Shown: positions 5,692 through 7,627 of the stretch, piece after piece | How the letters are laid out: each line of letters begins with the position of its first letter | Numbering within the stretch: the first letter of the stretch is position 1 | NCBI GenBank assembly: GCA_938014865.1 | Contig: CALLQJ010000380.1 | Coordinates: 1-7,627 of the forward strand | Length of the DNA stretch: 7,627 nucleotides | Reading direction: 5' to 3' | DNA from: an uncultured Fastidiosipila sp. | GTDB taxonomy: Bacteria; Bacillota; Clostridia; Saccharofermentanales; Fastidiosipilaceae | Translations under genes and position numbers: made by a program | Notes under the pieces: model-generated | The model's database searches: none | What the model saw: the letters and a program-made list of their open reading frames with translations, nothing else | Told to the model about the DNA's origin: nothing

Positions 5692-6927
5692 TTGGATATC
5701 CCGCCGCAAATCAAATCACTTCTTGCGAAGATAAACAATATTAATAAAGTCAAGTGGGCCAAACGTACGGGCATTGCCGCCTCAGCGCTGCTGATCGCCC
5801 TGCCTTTTGCTTTGAACGGACATGCCGCCATTGCAGAACGCAAGGCCGTAAGTCCCGCAGCGGAGCAGGCGGCCCTGTATGCCGCAGAAAACGCTTCAGA
5901 CGCAGAAGAAAAAGAAGCGTATGAAAACGACGGGCAGGCCGAAGAGGCCGCAGCCACCGACGCCGCACTGCTCGGCGATGTCGCCGAATTGATGGGCGAA
6001 GACACGCAGCTCAAGCGAAGCGGCACAGAGCTTTACAATATGGAAGAAGTCGAATTTGAAGCGACCCGCCCGAACGAAGACCTGTCTGCGGAAGACGCCG
6101 GAGACGAGGCGGAGGCTTCGGAAGACGACGATAAAGAGGCCGCATCTTCTGAGACGGCCGAAAGCGAAACAGAAGAAACAGAAGAAACAAAAGCAGCCGG
6201 CAGCGAAAGCCGCGGGCAAGAGAACACGGCCGCAGAGACGGTATCCGCGAACGAAGCAGCGGATGAAGACACGGAGGATAGCCAAGACACGGCAGACGCG
6301 GCAGACGCCGACGCCGAAGAAGACACGACGGAAGCAACGCTCGCTCCCGGCACTTTAACGACCACCGCAAGCTACGCCCTCTCTGTTCAGACCGCGGAAC
6401 GGGCGGAAGAAAGCGAAGCTTCCGAAGCTGAACCATCCGAAGAAACGGAAGCGGCAGAAGAAAGCGAAGCCTCGGAAGAAGCAGAAAGCATTCCCGAGCC
6501 CGATTGGATTTACATTGACGGCCTGATGCCGATGACGCAGGAAGAATACAATATTTATTCACTCTGCGACGGTTACTATTACATCGGCGCATCGGCTGCC
6601 TCAGGCTCCTGGGGCTACACCGGCGGCTGGTGTACCTGGTATGTCTACAATGCCCGCAACAATGCCGGCAAGTATCTGCCGAACAATCTGGGCAATGCCG
6701 ACAGCTGGCCTTATAACGCCGCAGCGATGGGCTACCGCGTAGACTACAGCCCCGAAGTGGGCGCCGTCGCCTGTGACCCCGGCAATATGCATGTCATGTT
6801 TGTGGAAAAAGTTTATGATGACGGCAGCATTCTGGTCTCGGAAGGCGGCTGGGGCTATTCGCCTTACAGCTACAATAAACGGCATATGAGTGCCTGGCGC
6901 GCAGGCAGTTTCCAATACATCCACTGA
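5692..6927 (+). CDS. Secreted CHAP-domain protein with long acidic linker, probable peptidoglycan hydrolase
   Basis: 411 residues from a TTG start behind a strong GGAGG. Residues 1-26 are basic (KINNINKVKWAKRT). A hydrophobic stretch at 27-41 is followed by a likely signal peptidase I site after A45 or A48 (HAAIA-E), so the protein should be exported. Residues about 49-270 are low complexity and very rich in Glu, Asp, Ala, Ser and Thr; this part looks disordered and strongly negative. Residues about 305-405 form a CHAP domain: GGWCTWYVYNARN with the presumed nucleophile C314, GNADSWPYNAAAMGY, then NMHVMFVEKV with H367 and ILVSEGGWGY with E384. CHAP enzymes cleave peptidoglycan as amidases or endopeptidases; which bond is cut here cannot be told. 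No SH3b, LysM or other wall-binding module is seen, and no sorting signal. C292 and C361 are extra cysteines. The gene has its own promoter, so it is separate from rpoBC, and it probably shares a transcript with the downstream exonuclease gene. Confidence 0.93.
   Translation: MDIPPQIKSLLAKINNINKVKWAKRTGIAASALLIALPFALNGHAAIAERKAVSPAAEQAALYAAENASDAEEKEAYENDGQAEEAAATDAALLGDVAELMGEDTQLKRSGTELYNMEEVEFEATRPNEDLSAEDAGDEAEASEDDDKEAASSETAESETEETEETKAAGSESRGQENTAAETVSANEAADEDTEDSQDTADAADADAEEDTTEATLAPGTLTTTASYALSVQTAERAEESEASEAEPSEETEAAEESEASEEAESIPEPDWIYIDGLMPMTQEEYNIYSLCDGYYYIGASAASGSWGYTGGWCTWYVYNARNNAGKYLPNNLGNADSWPYNAAAMGYRVDYSPEVGAVACDPGNMHVMFVEKVYDDGSILVSEGGWGYSPYSYNKRHMSAWRAGSFQYIH
6403..6489 (+). 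repeat. 17-residue repeat within the acidic linker
   Basis: The coding DNA at 6403-6427 recurs at 6454-6478 with a few silent or third-base changes, a 51-bp period. In protein terms AEESEASE begins at residue 238 and again at 255, followed by more Glu/Ser/Ala-rich sequence up to about 6489. It looks like a recent tandem duplication within the linker, the kind of low-complexity tract that changes length between strains. Confidence 0.6.
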
Positions 6928-6932
6928 TCCCG

Positions 6933-7627
6933 ATGCGTTTCTTTGTTCTTGATTTGGAATGGAATATCTCCGGCAAGAAACAGAGCGGGGAAGAGGCGGA
7001 AGATCAAGACATTCTGCATGAAGAAATTATTGAAATAGGTGCGGTTCGCCTGAACTCCGAGATGGAGCCGGCGGACCGTTTTTCGCTTGCCGTAAAACCG
7101 CGCTATCATAAAAAAATGCATGCCTATGTTGGACGCCTGATCCGGCGCGAAAGCGAAAGCCTCAAAGAAGGCCTGCCGTTTCCCGCGGCCGTTAAAACAT
7201 TTTATGACTGGTGCGGCCCGTCCGAAGAAGAGACCGTCTACTGCACCTGGAGCAAGAGCGATGTCACGCCCTGGCTGAGCAATCTGGAGCATTATAAGAT
7301 CAAGCCTCCGCAGCCGCCGGTCTTCTTGGATGTCCAAAGGCTTTTCAGCGAAGCCGAAGGCAATCCCGGGCTGCAAAGGAGCGTCGCCTACGCCTTAGAG
7401 TATTTTTCCCTGCCGCTTACGGAACCCTTCCACCGCGCCGTAAATGACGCGTACTATACCGCGCTGATTTTTGAAGAAACCTTAAAACGCCTCACGGAAG
7501 AAGGCAGGATTCCCCAAGATCCCCGGGGCCGGGAGGCAGCCCTCAAAAGGCTGAGCTTTGATCCCGAATTAAATTACAAAAGCCGCATCCGAAAAGACGG
7601 GCTGGCCTCGCTTGAAGAAGCCGAAGA
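6933..7627 (+). CDS. DEDDh-family 3'-5' exonuclease (RNase T / DnaQ-like), 3' end outside window
   Basis: The frame opens at ATG 6933 and stays open to the right edge, giving 231 codons. It begins MRFFVLDLEWN, where D7 and E9 form exonuclease motif I, followed by HEEIIEIGAVRL (about residues 30-41). Motif II is in CTWSKSDVTPWL, with D110. Motif III is HRAVNDAYYTALIF, with H167 and D172. The set of two acidic residues, Asp, and His plus Asp is the complete DEDDh catalytic site that binds two metal ions and removes nucleotides from 3' ends of RNA or DNA; the natural substrate cannot be told. The domain resembles KapD/ERI-1-like members with TW-x3-D spacing. After residue about 185 there is an extra charged C-terminal region that runs off the window. 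The start lies 5 nt after the CHAP-gene stop with no clear Shine-Dalgarno sequence, suggesting translational coupling. No promoter or terminator is seen between the two genes. Confidence 0.9.
   Translation, partial: MRFFVLDLEWNISGKKQSGEEAEDQDILHEEIIEIGAVRLNSEMEPADRFSLAVKPRYHKKMHAYVGRLIRRESESLKEGLPFPAAVKTFYDWCGPSEEETVYCTWSKSDVTPWLSNLEHYKIKPPQPPVFLDVQRLFSEAEGNPGLQRSVAYALEYFSLPLTEPFHRAVNDAYYTALIFEETLKRLTEEGRIPQDPRGREAALKRLSFDPELNYKSRIRKDGLASLEEAE

Noticed and set aside
6011..6592. Arg/Leu-rich and Ser-rich open frames antisense to the acidic linker, and a Lys/Arg-rich sense frame at 6056-6358
   Set aside because: These are complements or frame shifts of the GAA/GCA-rich repeat coding sequence and have no start context or domain support.

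Overview
This window looks like a piece of a Firmicutes (Bacillota) chromosome. The RNA polymerase beta and beta-prime subunits are of the short type without the large proteobacterial insertions. Coding DNA is moderately GC-rich, and the ribosome-binding sites and the rho-independent terminator are typical of the phylum. The style of RpoB and RpoC would fit Negativicutes or a related anaerobic lineage, but that is an impression and not a search result. All genes that I accept lie on the + strand.

Layout. Positions 3-1646 hold the C-terminal 547 residues of rpoB, cut by the left edge. rpoC follows at once (start taken as 1663). Its reading frame is intact through the catalytic centre, both zinc sites, bridge helix and trigger loop, but runs into a stop at 5062-5064. 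The last 99 residues, which are highly conserved, continue in another frame (5034-5333). Deleting exactly 32 nt (5002-5033), bounded by a GGAAG direct repeat, restores a continuous beta-prime subunit of 1212 residues. This is the most striking oddity in the window. It could be a sequence or assembly error, a real insertion, or a recoding or bypass site. A strong terminator (5361-5391) closes the rpoBC operon.

The 358-nt gap between rpoC and the next gene is not empty. After the terminator it holds about 3.5 copies of a 22-bp tandem repeat (5421-5496), a hairpin flanked by A and T tracts (5513-5538), an AT-rich stretch, and a good sigma-A promoter (TTGACT, 17 bp, TAGAAT). Next come a WalR-like 11-bp direct repeat and two perfect hairpins in the 5' leader, and then a strong GGAGG ribosome-binding site before a TTG start.

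That promoter drives a secreted 411-residue protein (5692-6927). It has a long signal peptide, a very acidic low-complexity linker of about 220 residues, and a C-terminal CHAP peptidoglycan-hydrolase domain with a Cys/His/Glu triad. Five bases after its stop begins a DEDDh-type 3'-5' exonuclease (6933 to the right edge), probably co-transcribed and translationally coupled. The rpoBC part is housekeeping. The second part looks like a separately regulated cell-wall hydrolase transcript with a nuclease gene behind it.
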